Assembly (NCBI RefSeq): GCF_026914265.1
Contig: NC_069136.1
Span: forward strand, 49,708,381 to 49,772,380
DNA: 64,000 bases
DNA from: Mya arenaria
Lineage: Eukaryota > Mollusca > Bivalvia > Myida > Myidae
Direction: 5' to 3'
This document shows, piece by piece, positions 37,562 through 48,784 of the stretch. Position 1 is the stretch's first letter. Every line of letters begins with the position of its first letter. The notes below the pieces were generated by a model. It saw only the letters and a program-made list of their open reading frames with translations. It was not told the DNA's origin and did no database searches. The translations under genes and the position numbers were made by a program.

Positions 37562-38527
37562 TTAATAGTCAATACTGTGAGTATAATCCCCATTGCTTTC
37601 GTCATGGTAAAAACGACCGGGAAGGCCACAGTTACGACGTTCTCTTGACAAAGCGTTCATAACGTTGTGTTTCTTGTATCTAATTGTATTTTCGTCTTTG
37701 ATCCGTGTACAATGCGGACACCTCAAATTGCATTTCAGTTGTAAGCGAGGGATCGCTATTTCCAGAATATTGCAAATGATTGATTCATCTACTGAGACAT
37801 CGGGGAGAGGAATATGTTTCCATTCTACATATTTAACATTGACCTTGTCCAGTTCATCCATTGTATAGTCCAACTGCTTGCTGTCTATGGAGTGGTCGCC
37901 GTATTTATTTGTTGTACGAAAACGAACCCATTTGTTTGCGACAACTCTGAAAGTACAACCAACCTTCCTTTCCTTTCGAAAAGCTCCACAAACTACAACT
38001 GGCCTTTTAACGCGAGAAATTGTCCCTGAAACAATCAAACGAGTCTTCATTTCACCAAAAATCGCGAATCCGTCTTTAAAGGGACTGACTTCATCATTGT
38101 CATCGAGACTGATATCGATATTTTCCAATGTGCATGACTGTGTGTCGTAAATAATTTGGGGTTTCTTGAAAAAAGGGCTACTAATTTGGCTTCATTTACA
38201 ACAAATTTTACTTTAAAACTAACATTCAACGAAAGAAGTGGCGTCAAAACTGTTTCTTCACTACATTTGCTGATTGTCCCAGTGTTGGCACCTCGAAATC
38301 AAAGATGCTGCTGAGATGGAGTAGCTTTTCTACGCTTTCTTCATCCAACTTGGTATTATTGTTGATCCAGTCTATACAAAACGCCTTCAACTTCGGTATC
38401 AACAAAAACTCGGCAAGGTGCATCACGGCGGATACATTGTCTATGGTCAACTTGGAAAATTGCCCGTATAAGAACATTATTACCATGTCGATGGACTCTG
38501 GAGAGCCTAATTTCATTTCTACAAACC
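37562..38527 (-). pseudogene. Kelch-like copy D, exon 3 (internal deletion, chimeric)
   Basis: The 5' part (VEMKLGSPESIDMVIMFLYG to LLHLSSIFDFEVPTL) matches copy E, including the diagnostic NTKLDEESVEKLL. At about 38285 it jumps directly to sequence equivalent to copy E position 46913. About 720 bp covering most of BACK and the first propeller blades are missing, and the frame is lost. The 3' part (MENIDISLDDNDEVSPFKDG, ISRVKRPV, CRCPHC-type, KDENTIRYKKHN) matches copy B instead. The product cannot form a BTB-BACK-Kelch protein. Confidence 0.85.
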
Positions 38528-39142
38528 CTGAAAAACAAGATGTCGACTATATACTATATAATATGACCTTATAAGTAAGACACAATTTAAGTAAACTAAA
38601 AGTTTTCTATACCGGATACTGGGCGTGTCCTTTTAATGTAATAAGTACATGTCATTCCTGATCAATTTCAACATCAGTACAAATGTATGTACGCTGAGCT
38701 GGTGTTTTAAAAGAAAATCAAATCATTTAGATCCTTGGAGCGTTCAAGAATTGATAATTTAATAATTTAATAAAGTAGGCAATCTATAAAACTGAACCAT
38801 TTTAATAGCCTGATAATAATATATTGATTCTTAAGTAAAGTTAGCAAGATTCAGTTGTGTGACTTTTGTTTTTTCCTTAACGTGTGTCCCTTGTTTAGAT
38901 TGGCCTAAAAATAGTTTTAACAAGTGCGAAAGATAATAAGGTAACAAAAACTGAAACATTTTAATAGGCTGATTATGTTTTATTAGCCGATATATTACAT
39001 TGTACTAAATTTTAACGTTAAATTTGAAATCGAAAACCAAAAAAAGACTTTGCACAGAAAATGTATATACGTCGCAGACATTCACTGTATTTCTGATCAT
39101 AACAGTATGAATCTGATAGCAGTTATGAAAATGTTAGTCTAC

Positions 39143-39225
39143 CTTTGGCTTTTTCATCGAAGTTATTCCTCTTCATGGCCTCGACGAATGGACTGTCACG
39201 CACGACAGTCATGGTAACGCTTGGA
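39143..39225 (-). pseudogene. Kelch-like copy D, exon 2 (2-bp deletion)
   Basis: This exon is 83 bp instead of 85. After SKRYHDC two bases are missing (GACTGTCGTGCGTG against GACTGTGTCGTGTGTG), which creates a TGA. The original frame resumes as SPFVEAMKRNNFDEKAK. Splice sites are intact. Confidence 0.8.
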
Positions 39226-39464
39226 CTGTTTAAAAGTAAATAAATTACCATCACTGGTAATAAGCAGGAAAAAACGTTTGCAAGTTATATATGCATTTAA
39301 AGTCACATATGGAAATTATTTAACTGTAGGCGTCTTTCATTTGAAAATATGACTGTTTACATCGTAGCCATCTTATCATTTCTTCAAAAATATTACCTTA
39401 TTTTTTGGCTCACTGTACTGCTCGGTATCTATCTACGATTGTTATTCAAGTTTACATAAATGTT

Positions 39465-41732
39465 CGCCCTACATTGTCAGCCAATCAGGGGAGCTAGATC
39501 TTTAAAAAAATTCGTTTCTTAGTGAAGAATCGTTACTTATTTCTGAAGACGACTCATCCGGATTAAGTAAATTGCTATAACAGCGCATGCGCATATGAGC
39601 CACTCCTACTGTTTGCATATATGCAAAGGCGCCATTTCAGTGTCAATGATGAATTAAATGACGTCAAAATATCTTGCATTGATTGACAGGTCTATTTGAC
39701 AGGCGCACGGCTTTATTTCAAAGCTGGTGCAATTTGGAAGGGGGCTAACACTAAGCCGGTTAGAATTAATTAAGTAATTTCTTCGTGAATAAGAAACCAC
39801 GATCGATTCGCTGCGCTCCGCTTCCTAAGGTTACTTATTTACGAAGAAAATACTTAGGCCAAAAAAAAAAATAGGTCTGTTTCCGGTCGCCCGACCGACC
39901 CTCTTATTTCCGCGCCGACCCTATACTTTTTATTGGTGTAAAAGTTAACTGCGCGCATATTTAGTACTTTTCGGTACTTTCTTTCCGTTAATTTTCTTAT
40001 CTTTGGTCACAGTGCTCCAGCTAAGCATAATTAGCGTGGCGGGGCGCCACGCTGCCCTTTTATGGCGCCCTGCTGCCTTTTCAAACGCCCCGCTGTGCCC
40101 TTTTCATTGACAGAGCTGCCTTTGATGATAAATAAAACAAATAAATCGCCCATTTGTGTCATCAAAGCGACATTGACCTCGCCGAAATTTTAACACATTG
40201 TAAATCTGTCAATCAGCGAGTATTTGGCCACTGTCCCATTAGTCAAAACATCGCAATTAGCCATAGGGTAATCCCCTAATCCGATAATTGGGCCGTGTCA
40301 TCCAATTACCAAAACATCGCCGGTAGGCGGAGCTATTGAAAGTTAACCAATCAGAATGTACATTGAGAAGAACCTGATAATATGATATACGTTCATTAAA
40401 ATGAGATAGAAAAGGCGACATAATTATGAAAAATCGTGTCAAGCATTGATGAAGTTAAAAAGTAATTGTTATATGTATTGAACAAACAATGCCAGACATT
40501 TTAAACATTGATGTTTTTGAAGCAGACGGTCATAGCCATCTCGGGACATCGGCAAGGTGGCGCTAAGAAAATCAAAAACATGACGTATCACCAAATATTT
40601 AATTGGTTTTCGTGAAATGTTCATGATAAAAAATTGATTTGTAAACACAAAAACATATTTTTTTTTTTGCTTTATGTAGAGTTTTAATACTTACAGTATT
40701 TTTCTCCTGTTTACGATGTCAAAAATATCGGCGAGATCGCCATTTTGTCAGAACAATTTTCCGATTTAATTTCTCAACCTCCCATTATGTATTGGTAAAG
40801 TTTTCATCAAGGACAGTGATTTAAATGTCATTTGGTTCTTAAATGTCAGCATATTATTTAGCCAGAGACAAGTAAATAACAGCATAGCTGAATGTGACAT
40901 TCGTACCCTATCCCGAACGTACCAAAATAAGATTCGTCCCCCTACTATATTGACAGGTCATTTATTAGTCATTTTGATTGTTTCAAATCCTTAGCTGTCT
41001 TGGTTTTTGTTTCATTTTTAGATGCTATTTGGAGATAAACTATGTGACATTGACACATACACTTTTGCTGAGCCAAAAATGATACATTTTTTATGAACAT
41101 TTTATATAGTTATAGCAATCAGTTTGAATGTGAATATAAACTGAGGTGTGTGTTATGGCATAGTTTTTGTATCAGGTGTTACGAAAGTATCACTTCTCCT
41201 TAAAGTCTCCCCACTTCTCCCTAAATTGACTGAAGGGAGAAGTCACTTCTCCCAAAGTTTTCAGGAGAGTTTTAGAATTTTAATATTCTATCAAATATAA
41301 GAATAGCATTATAGCACAAATGTGAAATTGGTAAATATGAAAAATTGACAAATCTGAGGCACTCTTTTTCGACATCTGTCATACAGACAAACATGTTCAA
41401 CAATACATGCATTTATATTCTAGAAAATGTATATCTATACATTATAATTAATACACATTATACAGTTCTTAATAAATGAATGGACTTGTATTTACATTTT
41501 ATGCTTTAGTACCTTTTAAAATTGTCTCATACGCAGTTAATATGGTTATTTTTGAATAAAAGTCAGCCGCCTTCTATTCTAGATCACTTCCCCCCCCCCC
41601 AAAAAAAAAAAAAAAAATAAAAAAAAATGCCTACCTACCTACCCTCTTTTTTTTGGGAAGGAGACCGGAAACGAACCTATTTTTTTTTTTGGCCTTAACA
41701 AACTCTAACCTATACTTGGTATAAGCATGTTA
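39465..41732. mobile_element. Composite insertion in intron 1 of copy D
   Basis: The intron between exons 1 and 2 is 3.4 kb here against 0.87 kb in copy C. Intron homology with C stops near 39465 (after TATTCAAGTTTAC) and resumes near 41732 (GGGACAAAATGTTT). Within it, 39857-41694 is bounded by inverted GGCC-A10-TAGGT ends that lie between TTA trinucleotides. It also contains a GC-rich GGCGGGGCGCCACG patch (40030-40110) and short ACTTCTCCC palindromes near 41195-41255. No transposase frame is visible. Confidence 0.7.
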
Positions 41733-42635
41733 AGCAGTTTAAATCAAATTGGCTGGGACAAAATGTTTACGCAAACAATATAAATCGTTCAGTTTTCTGA
41801 TAGTCAATCTAAACGCAAAAAGTACATGTAAAACGAAGAATTGTTTGTTTCAGTGAAATAACAATTTTGTTTTTGCGAGTGTGCACCGAAAGTCATATAT
41901 TAGTCACGAATGAATGTGTCAACGTTTGGTGTCCACAAAAGATATATTTTCAAACTTTGGAGCTAACTTAAAAAAATGATATTTAGTAAGGCCAGAAACG
42001 ACTTTTTGTTTCCACTAAAATCTGAAAACGAAAATAGAGTAGGAAAGTAGGCAAAACTCTATTTCTTTTTTTGAAAACCGGCATTCTATACCAAACCGAC
42101 CTATGTTAGGGTATATCACGCCTCCAACATAAATGACGCAACGCCATTGGTCCAGAACTGGTCACGCGGTGACCCCATATTTTTCCATATTGGGTCACCA
42201 AATTCATATTGTGTATTGTCCGATTCCCATGAATAAATGAAACATTTAAACGTGCTTCGCTCTCACCCGATATGGCTTCCTTTGCCCCGTATATCCCATA
42301 TCGGGTCACCTACTTACCCCGTAGCTTATAATATCAATTACTTTCATGTAGAATGTTTTTTTTATATAAAATTTCAGCAATTCGACTCAAAAAATGCACA
42401 TTTTAGGTCATTACGAAAACGAAATCCTCACCATGGCAAAAGGGTCGAAAGGAAAAGATAAGGTCGGTCAGGTAAGTTGATAAAAACATTTTAAACGAAA
42501 TCCTCACCACGGCAAAAGGGTCGAGAGGAAAAGATAAGGTCGGTCAGGTAAGTTGACAAAAACATTTTTACGCCTTAATTTCCTTCAGTACAATTTTAAA
42601 ATATATGAATTCAACACAAGTCAAATCGGCCTTAC

Positions 42636-42746
42636 CAATAGTCCTTGTTTCACTGTGAAGTTGCAAACGACACTTTGTTCTTTCAATTGCTGTAGTAGCA
42701 ACTCCCCAGTGGACACTGGCCTATATATTTTCTTATCAAAGTCCAT
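42636..42746 (-). pseudogene. Kelch-like copy D, exon 1
   Basis: The exon is 37 codons, MDFDKKIYRPVSTGELLLQQ then LKEQSVVCNFTVKQGLL, before donor GTAAGG. It is closer to copy C (IYRP-V--GELL) than to B. The acceptor TTGTAG precedes the ATG by two bases. The conserved upstream donor ends at 42989. Confidence 0.75.
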
Positions 42747-43191
42747 GACTACAAGCAAAAATATTTATACAAAGTGAAATATTTTCGTTGTATGCAATAG
42801 ATCGTTCAATATGGAATCTACCAATGGCTCAATAGATATTATCGATTATAGTGTAAATATTTAAAAAAAAATGGTAGAACAATCAGTTAATTAATATAAT
42901 ATACAAAGATAAAGCAATCGTACCTTGGTGTATGTATTGTGTTAATGGTCGCTAACAAAATAAAGTTATGTTTCATTCACTGAAATACCTGTACTTTCGA
43001 TTTACACATTTTCGGAAAATGTATATTCCAATATAAATTATCTAGTTAATTGTGTTATCTCCCATGTCTCTATGTGTCTCAAGTATTGAACAAATTACAT
43101 GAAGGTGTGACGTCATTCTGCTTCGTCTGCTTGTTTAAGAAGATCATGTCTATAAACAAGTCTGCTAAAACACGTTCTATACAACTCGATA

Positions 43192-44020
43192 CTGGTTGAG
43201 AAGCAGTTTCCGACAGTTTTTATACGTTTTTATTGAATTATTTATACGTGTTTAAATACCTACTAAAATTGTTCACATTTTAGATAACTACAGCTCAAGC
43301 TGCTATTGTCGATATATTTTTCTCATGTGTGACGTCACACATAGTGTATCTAATAGGGGCGCAAAGAGGGTACTTACACTGTTCTGATTAGCTTGTGATG
43401 AGAAGCAGTTTCCGACAAATCGAATGCGGGGCGGATTTATGTGCCTATTGTGTGTTTTTATTATCCGTTTATTTGATGTACTAAATATAAGACTTTAATA
43501 AGAGAAATATTATTTAATTTTTCAGGATTTACGAAAAATTTAAACCTTAAAATATACGACAGTCAATTCATACTCGAAATTAGGCAGACACTGAATATCA
43601 ATGATATTTTGATTCATTTCTGATATAAACTTTTGTTTGTATACATTTAAGTGAATGTATGTGTGAAACAAGCATGACACCAGTGTTCACAAATATGTAC
43701 ACACTGATCATCGTTTGTGTAAGTCAATTAAGGAAAACCTTGTAGCTATTCATAGATATGCAAATTAGGTTCACACGCATGCGCATTACGCGGCGCGTGC
43801 CGATCCCCCACGTGCAAGTTTGTGTACAAAATGATAAATAAACATTAAACATTAAATAATAATAAAAGTTACTTACGTGTCTCGGTAAGAATTTCAACTT
43901 TTGATTACCTAGTTACCACATTGTTGAATTACAGTACCTTCTTTATGAAGATCTAAAGAAAGTACGCGAAAAAGCGATTTGTCGGAAACTGCTTGCCGTC
44001 GGAAACTGCTTCTCAACCAG
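43192..44020. mobile_element. TA-flanked inverted-repeat transposon (829 bp)
   Basis: The ends CTGGTTGAGAAGCAGTTTCC and GGAAACTGCTTCTCAACCAG are perfect inverted repeats flanked by TA on both sides. Additional GAAGCAGTTTCCGAC copies lie at about 43400 and, inverted, at about 43979. Copy C has the uninterrupted sequence at the equivalent place (CACGATGCAAGTGTGAAGCG against CTCGATA...TACAGGGGAGAAGCG), which acts as an empty site. A TA duplication suggests the Tc1/mariner group. It has no coding capacity. Confidence 0.88.
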
Positions 44021-44648
44021 TACAGGGGAGAAGCGTTAATGGGTAGTATTCAATGGGAGACGTGTTAATGGGTGTTATTCAATATCGGATTATTTGGATC
44101 TAAAAACGCTGTGACTAATCAAGTCAATGATGAATGAACATAAGATTTCCTAAAGCGTCAAAAATATTTGTTTACACTAACTTGACTGATTCTACTTTTT
44201 GACGTAGTGTGGGTTTTTTTTCGTAATTACTTTAAAGATGTACATTGTTTTTAAGTGAACGTGTTAAAATTTGACCATTTTATACAATGGTGATATACCA
44301 TGATATAGGTTGGTTGGGTACAGATTCCAGGTTCGCAAAACAAAAGTTATGCCTATCTACTATCCTTTTTTGGAGGTATTAGTGGAAACAAACACAAATT
44401 TTGACCTAAATCTCCTAAATTGAATACCATCCAATATTTTGGAAACAGTGAAGGAAACACAAAAAGAGTCTTCGAAAAATTTTATATCGTATTTGCGGAA
44501 ACTTTATGTAAATCTGTATACATGTGAAGGACTAAGGGCTTTTAAAGTGAAAGTTAAACTAAGTATGTGTCCATGCATTGAATACCCCAGCAATTTGCGT
44601 TTATGAATAAAATCGTTTTTTTGCATCACAGAAAGCGACCAGTCTTTA

Positions 44649-44938
44649 TGCACCAGTCAATTGTAACCACGGCCCTCCCAGGTCCGGGGAATAGCGGGGA
44701 CTTTGACTTTCGGTCCAGTCAAGCCCGGCTAATATCCCCGTCCTGTTGGGACGAACAGATGGTAAAATCCTCGCCAAATGCCCCCGTACCCCAGGGACCC
44801 TCGGTAAGGCCCATTCCCCGCTATATTTAAAGCGAAGGCAAAACCACCCCAAAGGTAAAAACACGGCCCATTTTCACTGCTATCCCCGGTATATCCCTGG
44901 ACGTGGGGGGGGGGGCGTGGTTACAATTGACTGATGCA
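44649..44938. mobile_element. MITE with TTA duplication (Harbinger-like)
   Basis: Its 23-base ends, TGCACCAGTCAATTGTAACC... and ...GGTTACAATTGACTGATGCA, are inverted with one mismatch. TTA flanks both sides (44646-44648, 44939-44941), as expected for PIF/Harbinger. The 290-bp body is GC-rich and partly self-complementary. A shortened relative lies at 62786-62905. Confidence 0.85.
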
Positions 44939-45239
44939 TTATAAACGGTCACTCAATAACTGCATCAATTCGCAAATGCTTTTATTCATTTTGCCGTAGG
45001 GTGGTCAGGCTAACCGTAGCTCTACTTTAAAATAAATGTTTGAACTATCAATTAGACCATAGAAGAAGTATCCCATTTATTAGAATATTAAAAAAAAATG
45101 AAATCACAGCACATAACAGTTTTATAACATTTGCACTTAGTATTCACATAACAGTTACACAAAACAGTAACAAAACAGCTGCATAAAATTTATGTAACAT
45201 GTACATAACACTTATGAAAAACACACGAAAAACACATTG

Positions 45240-45480
45240 TGGTGTCCGGTTAGCGCAGTATTTAGCGTACCCGTTTCTCACTTGGGTGACCTGGTTTCGA
45301 TTCCCGGTCTGGGCGCATTTGAGTTTGGTTTGTGGTCACCAAGCCGGATAAGTGGGTTTCCATTGGGTAATCCGTTTTTCCCCACATCACAAGAGTACAC
45401 GCTCGCGTAACATTGTGCCTACGTAAGTTTTAAATATAATGTTGTCATAACTTGTTTCACAATCGTTGTAAAATAAATAA
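45240..45480 (+). repeat. tRNA-derived SINE
   Basis: The head 45241-45317 folds like a tRNA: GTGTCC pairs with GGGCGC, TTAGCGCAGTATTTAGCG resembles an A box, CCCG-loop-TGGG stands for the anticodon arm, and GGTTTCGATTCCCGG is a B box. An unrelated body follows (TTTGGTTTGTGGTCACC ...), and it ends in an A/T-rich tail (TTGTAAAATAAATAAG). The imperfect acceptor and anticodon stems argue against a functional tRNA. Confidence 0.8.
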
Positions 45481-46149
45481 GTTTAACTAAACTAAAAACT
45501 CTTGAAAATTAAGGTCATCACTAGTAATACAAAGGCATATTATTTATCGTGTTGTTATGATTTGTTGTTTTTTCTTTTGTTCCCAACAAATTTTGAGGGT
45601 GATATCACATTCCTAGTGTTCTGTAAACGGCTTTCCAACATACCGTCGTCTGAAGATTTATCATTGTAAGAAATATACTTTCTTTGATCGTTAGCACTTT
45701 AAGCATACTATACGTTCTCGCGTGGGAATCACATTTGTGTTTGTTCGTTAGACGTTCCTTCAAATAACTCCGCCGTTTTAACATTTTAGCATCAGAAGTA
45801 TCCGTATTATTACAGTATTTTCATTGCCGTCCGCTCATACCAAAATACTCTAAATAAAATGACCATGTGTCAACGTTATTAAAGTTCGTACTGGACATAC
45901 TCGGTATCTGTTCGTATGTGTTGAAACTGAATTGTTTAATAGTGTTTGTTATAAAACCCATTCAAACGTAATTGTTCGATTTTTGCTTCAACCATCACTT
46001 GTCCATCGCTTGAATGCTAATTATTCGTACGTGGTGATGCAAACTTCACAATTATTATTATATAGTGAAGTACATGTAGTTTTACTATAAATGTTATGCA
46101 ATTATATCACTTTTATTTTGTGACTTAACTTATTTTGAGGAGTGACATC

Positions 46150-46288
46150 CGATAAATCATAACTGTGTTAATAGTCCTCATCGTACATGTTGCTGTGGTA
46201 ATTGTTGTCATCATCGTGATCGTTTTAATCATTTTCGTAATCAAAGTCATCGTCGTTCAAGTTGCTGATCACTCCTTTCTGGGTGTAT
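46150..46288 (-). pseudogene. Out-of-frame Asp-rich tail of copy E
   Basis: Beyond the stop of copy E, another frame reads TLKYTQKGVISNLNDDDFDY and then DHDDDNNYHSNMYDEDY, with one TAA inside. It matches the Asp/Tyr tail of copy C (RRYTQLGVPSDWNDHDDYNY). A one-base shift at the A-run near 46300 separates it from the main frame. Confidence 0.7.
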
Positions 46289-47877
46289 TTAAGCGTTTTT
46301 TTCAGTTTTAATTAACTCCTCGTCTCTGATCCGTTCACAGTGTGGACACTTAATATTGCATTTAAGTTTGGACCGTGGAATGTCCATTTCTTGAATATTT
46401 CGAACGATAGAATTACCAACATTGTCTTCAGGGAGAGGTATCGGCTTCCATTTTGCGTCGTTCACATTTACCTTTCCCAGTTCATCCGCTGTATACTCCA
46501 ATGGCTCGAAGGCATCAACGCTTTCGGAAACTTTCTTTAATTTCCGAAAACGAACCCATTTATTTCTAACAACTACAAGAATAAATAAATAAATTTTGTC
46601 ATACGGGCAGGATTCATAAACCGAAAATATTCTTTCATTTCGAAGACCTGTTTGTGATTGTATAAAACGGATTTTCTTTCGGTCATAGATAACGAACCCA
46701 TCTTTAAATGGATTGACTTCATCATTGCGTTCGAGATTTAAATCGATGTTTTTTATTTTGCAAGAACGTTGGTCGTAAATGCAAAAAAAATTATGACCTG
46801 TGGAAAAAAGCGCTATTAATTTGGAATCATTCACAACAAGTTGTATATCAAAATCTACACTCACTGATAGAAGTGGCGTTAAAATTGTTTCGTTACTATG
46901 TTCGCAGATTGCCCCCAAAAAGATCGTCGCTATATGACGCATTTTTCTCCAATGCGTCCAACACGACATTTGAGGTGGTCGTTGTGCATTATTACTAAGG
47001 TCTTGTACTTTGTTCACCTTATAGTTTGAGACTGCATAACAGACTTTGTCGGATATGTAAATATTATTTAACTTCCTTACTCTCCTATCATGTGAAGTAA
47101 TACGATTTACAGAAATATTAGGTAACTCGGCAAGTTCTAAACAATCATGAAGGCGAATTACACATTTATCTGATGACTTCTCCACCAGGCAAAGAATGGA
47201 TTCCGCGTAGGTGAATGTTAAGGCTCTATCGAAGTTAATAGGGGTGCCTTTCAACCTAAACCATCTTTCCTTGGCTAGGTCGAAAACCCAGAAATGACCA
47301 AGATCTTTCGGGGTGATCAATACATTTTGCAGTTTTGTCACAGTTTGTGTTTCCGTCTCATATAAAGTTTGTAGGTCTTTTAAGTGTTTATCCCCTTTTG
47401 CTTTTTCAATCAAACCAGCCGCTACTTCCGAGAGCTCTATGCCTGCAATTATTTTGTCTAGCTTCGGTTTCCTCTGTTCTGGAGAGTGCTTTACCCATCT
47501 CATAATGAACTCAAACCTCACATCTGTCAATGTTTCATCTGACAACATTTTTTCAAGTGTGTCAGCCGTGATTGTCAGTAACTGATTCCCACCAAATAGT
47601 TCTGGCAAATGTTGTCTAATATACTTAGTCAGTGTTGGCACCTCGAAATCAAAGATACTGCTGAGATGGAGTAGCTTTTCTACGCTTTCTTCATCCAACT
47701 TGGTCTTATTGTTGATCCAGTCTATACAGAACGCCATCAGATTCGTTATCAACAAAAACTCGGCCAGGGTCATCACGGCAAATACATTGTCCATTGTCAA
47801 TTTGGGAAACTGTCCGTACAAGAACATCATCACCATGTCTATGGATTCTGGAGATCCTTGTTTCAACTCTAGATAAC
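46289..47877 (-). CDS. Kelch-like copy E, exon 3 (BTB end, BACK, Kelch-type region), open
   Basis: This is the only copy with an uninterrupted long exon: 525 codons from the first internal Met, plus a short in-frame lead (YLEL) after acceptor TTTTCAG. Residues 1-70 are the second half of BTB (GSPESIDMVMMFLYGQFPKL). About 65-175 is BACK (LLHLSSIFDFEVPTLTKYIR, RWVKHSPEQRKPKLD). From about 190 the HFWVFDLAKERWFRLKG strand pattern and later VVVRNKWVRF suggest a degenerate Kelch propeller. KCNIKCPHC lies near the end. Relatives are CUL3 adaptor proteins. Exons 1 and 2 were not found upstream: intron homology ends near 48350, where an R1 repeat begins. The N-terminal half of BTB is therefore missing and expression is doubtful. 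Confidence 0.75.
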
Positions 47878-48354
47878 CTGAAAAGCAAGTGGACGAACAT
47901 GCACTTAATTATTCATGAGTGAGATACCATTTGAGTAAATTAAAGGTTGTAAATACCGTATAATGGGCGTGACCTTCTAAGGTTGTAAGTTCATGTCAGT
48001 CTTGATCAATTTTAACTTTAGTACACTACATCGGTCTTTAAAAGAAAACAGAAACATTTAGAACATGAATCGTTCAAGTATTGTTTATTTAATAAAGGTA
48101 GTGATTTGTTATGTAAAACTAAAAAAAACAACAGGTTGATGTTGTGTGACTTTTATTTTCCCTAAAGCCTGTCTTTAGTTCAGATTGTTATGAAAAATAA
48201 ATAGTGCGAAAAAACAAGGAGACGAAAACATAACCTTTTTTTGGTAAAGTTTGCATTTGAAACCGATAGACCAAAATGAGACTTTTTTGCATTAGGTGCC
48301 CTGAATTGTTTCCCTCCGTCTGCAGATAGAGTTGGGATCTCTAATCATAGAAGT

Positions 48355-48762
48355 ACTTGGGTTTACCTATACGTTTATTATTATTATTTGTTTCATTGAT
48401 AAGTGTCCTCAAGTTAATGCATACTTTGATGAGATTTACCTTTTGCGTTTTATCTTTATTAAGGATTGTTGGGATAAAAGTGAGGTTTGTGCACATAAAC
48501 TGGTTTAAACCCTCAGTAAATTTACATTTTACTGACCGTTCCAAGGCGGTACCTAACAATTCTTGATAAACATACCAATTATTTATATATAAATATATAT
48601 AGTATTTATGCACTGTGCTGTTTGTAGAGTTTTGTGCTGTTCTATGTTTCTTGTTTGTGAGTTTGTGTTCTATGTTATTGGCGTTTGCCCATTGCCAGTA
48701 AACCGGGTTTATGTTTAACCTTTTTGCTAATGAGCATGTTTCTGTAGCTTTTTGCATATATA
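48355..48762 (+). repeat. Interspersed repeat family R1, copy 3 (long form)
   Basis: Landmarks TGACCGTTCCAAGGCGGT, TTTTGTGCTGTTCTATGTTT, GGCGTTTGCCCATTGCC and TTTCTGTAGCTTTTTGC match, inverted, the copies at 6675 and 14262. The 138-codon minus frame across it is not supported as a gene. Its left border coincides with the point where copy E loses homology to its paralogues. Confidence 0.7.
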
Positions 48763-48784
48763 TTCAAAATATGCCACTGACGTC

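Noticed and set aside
45241-45317. Functional tRNA gene
   Set aside because: The stems are imperfect, the anticodon arm is irregular and an unrelated tail is attached, so a SINE head fits better.
48341-48757. 138-codon minus-strand open frame
   Set aside because: Lies entirely in the R1 repeat, and other copies of the repeat do not keep the frame.
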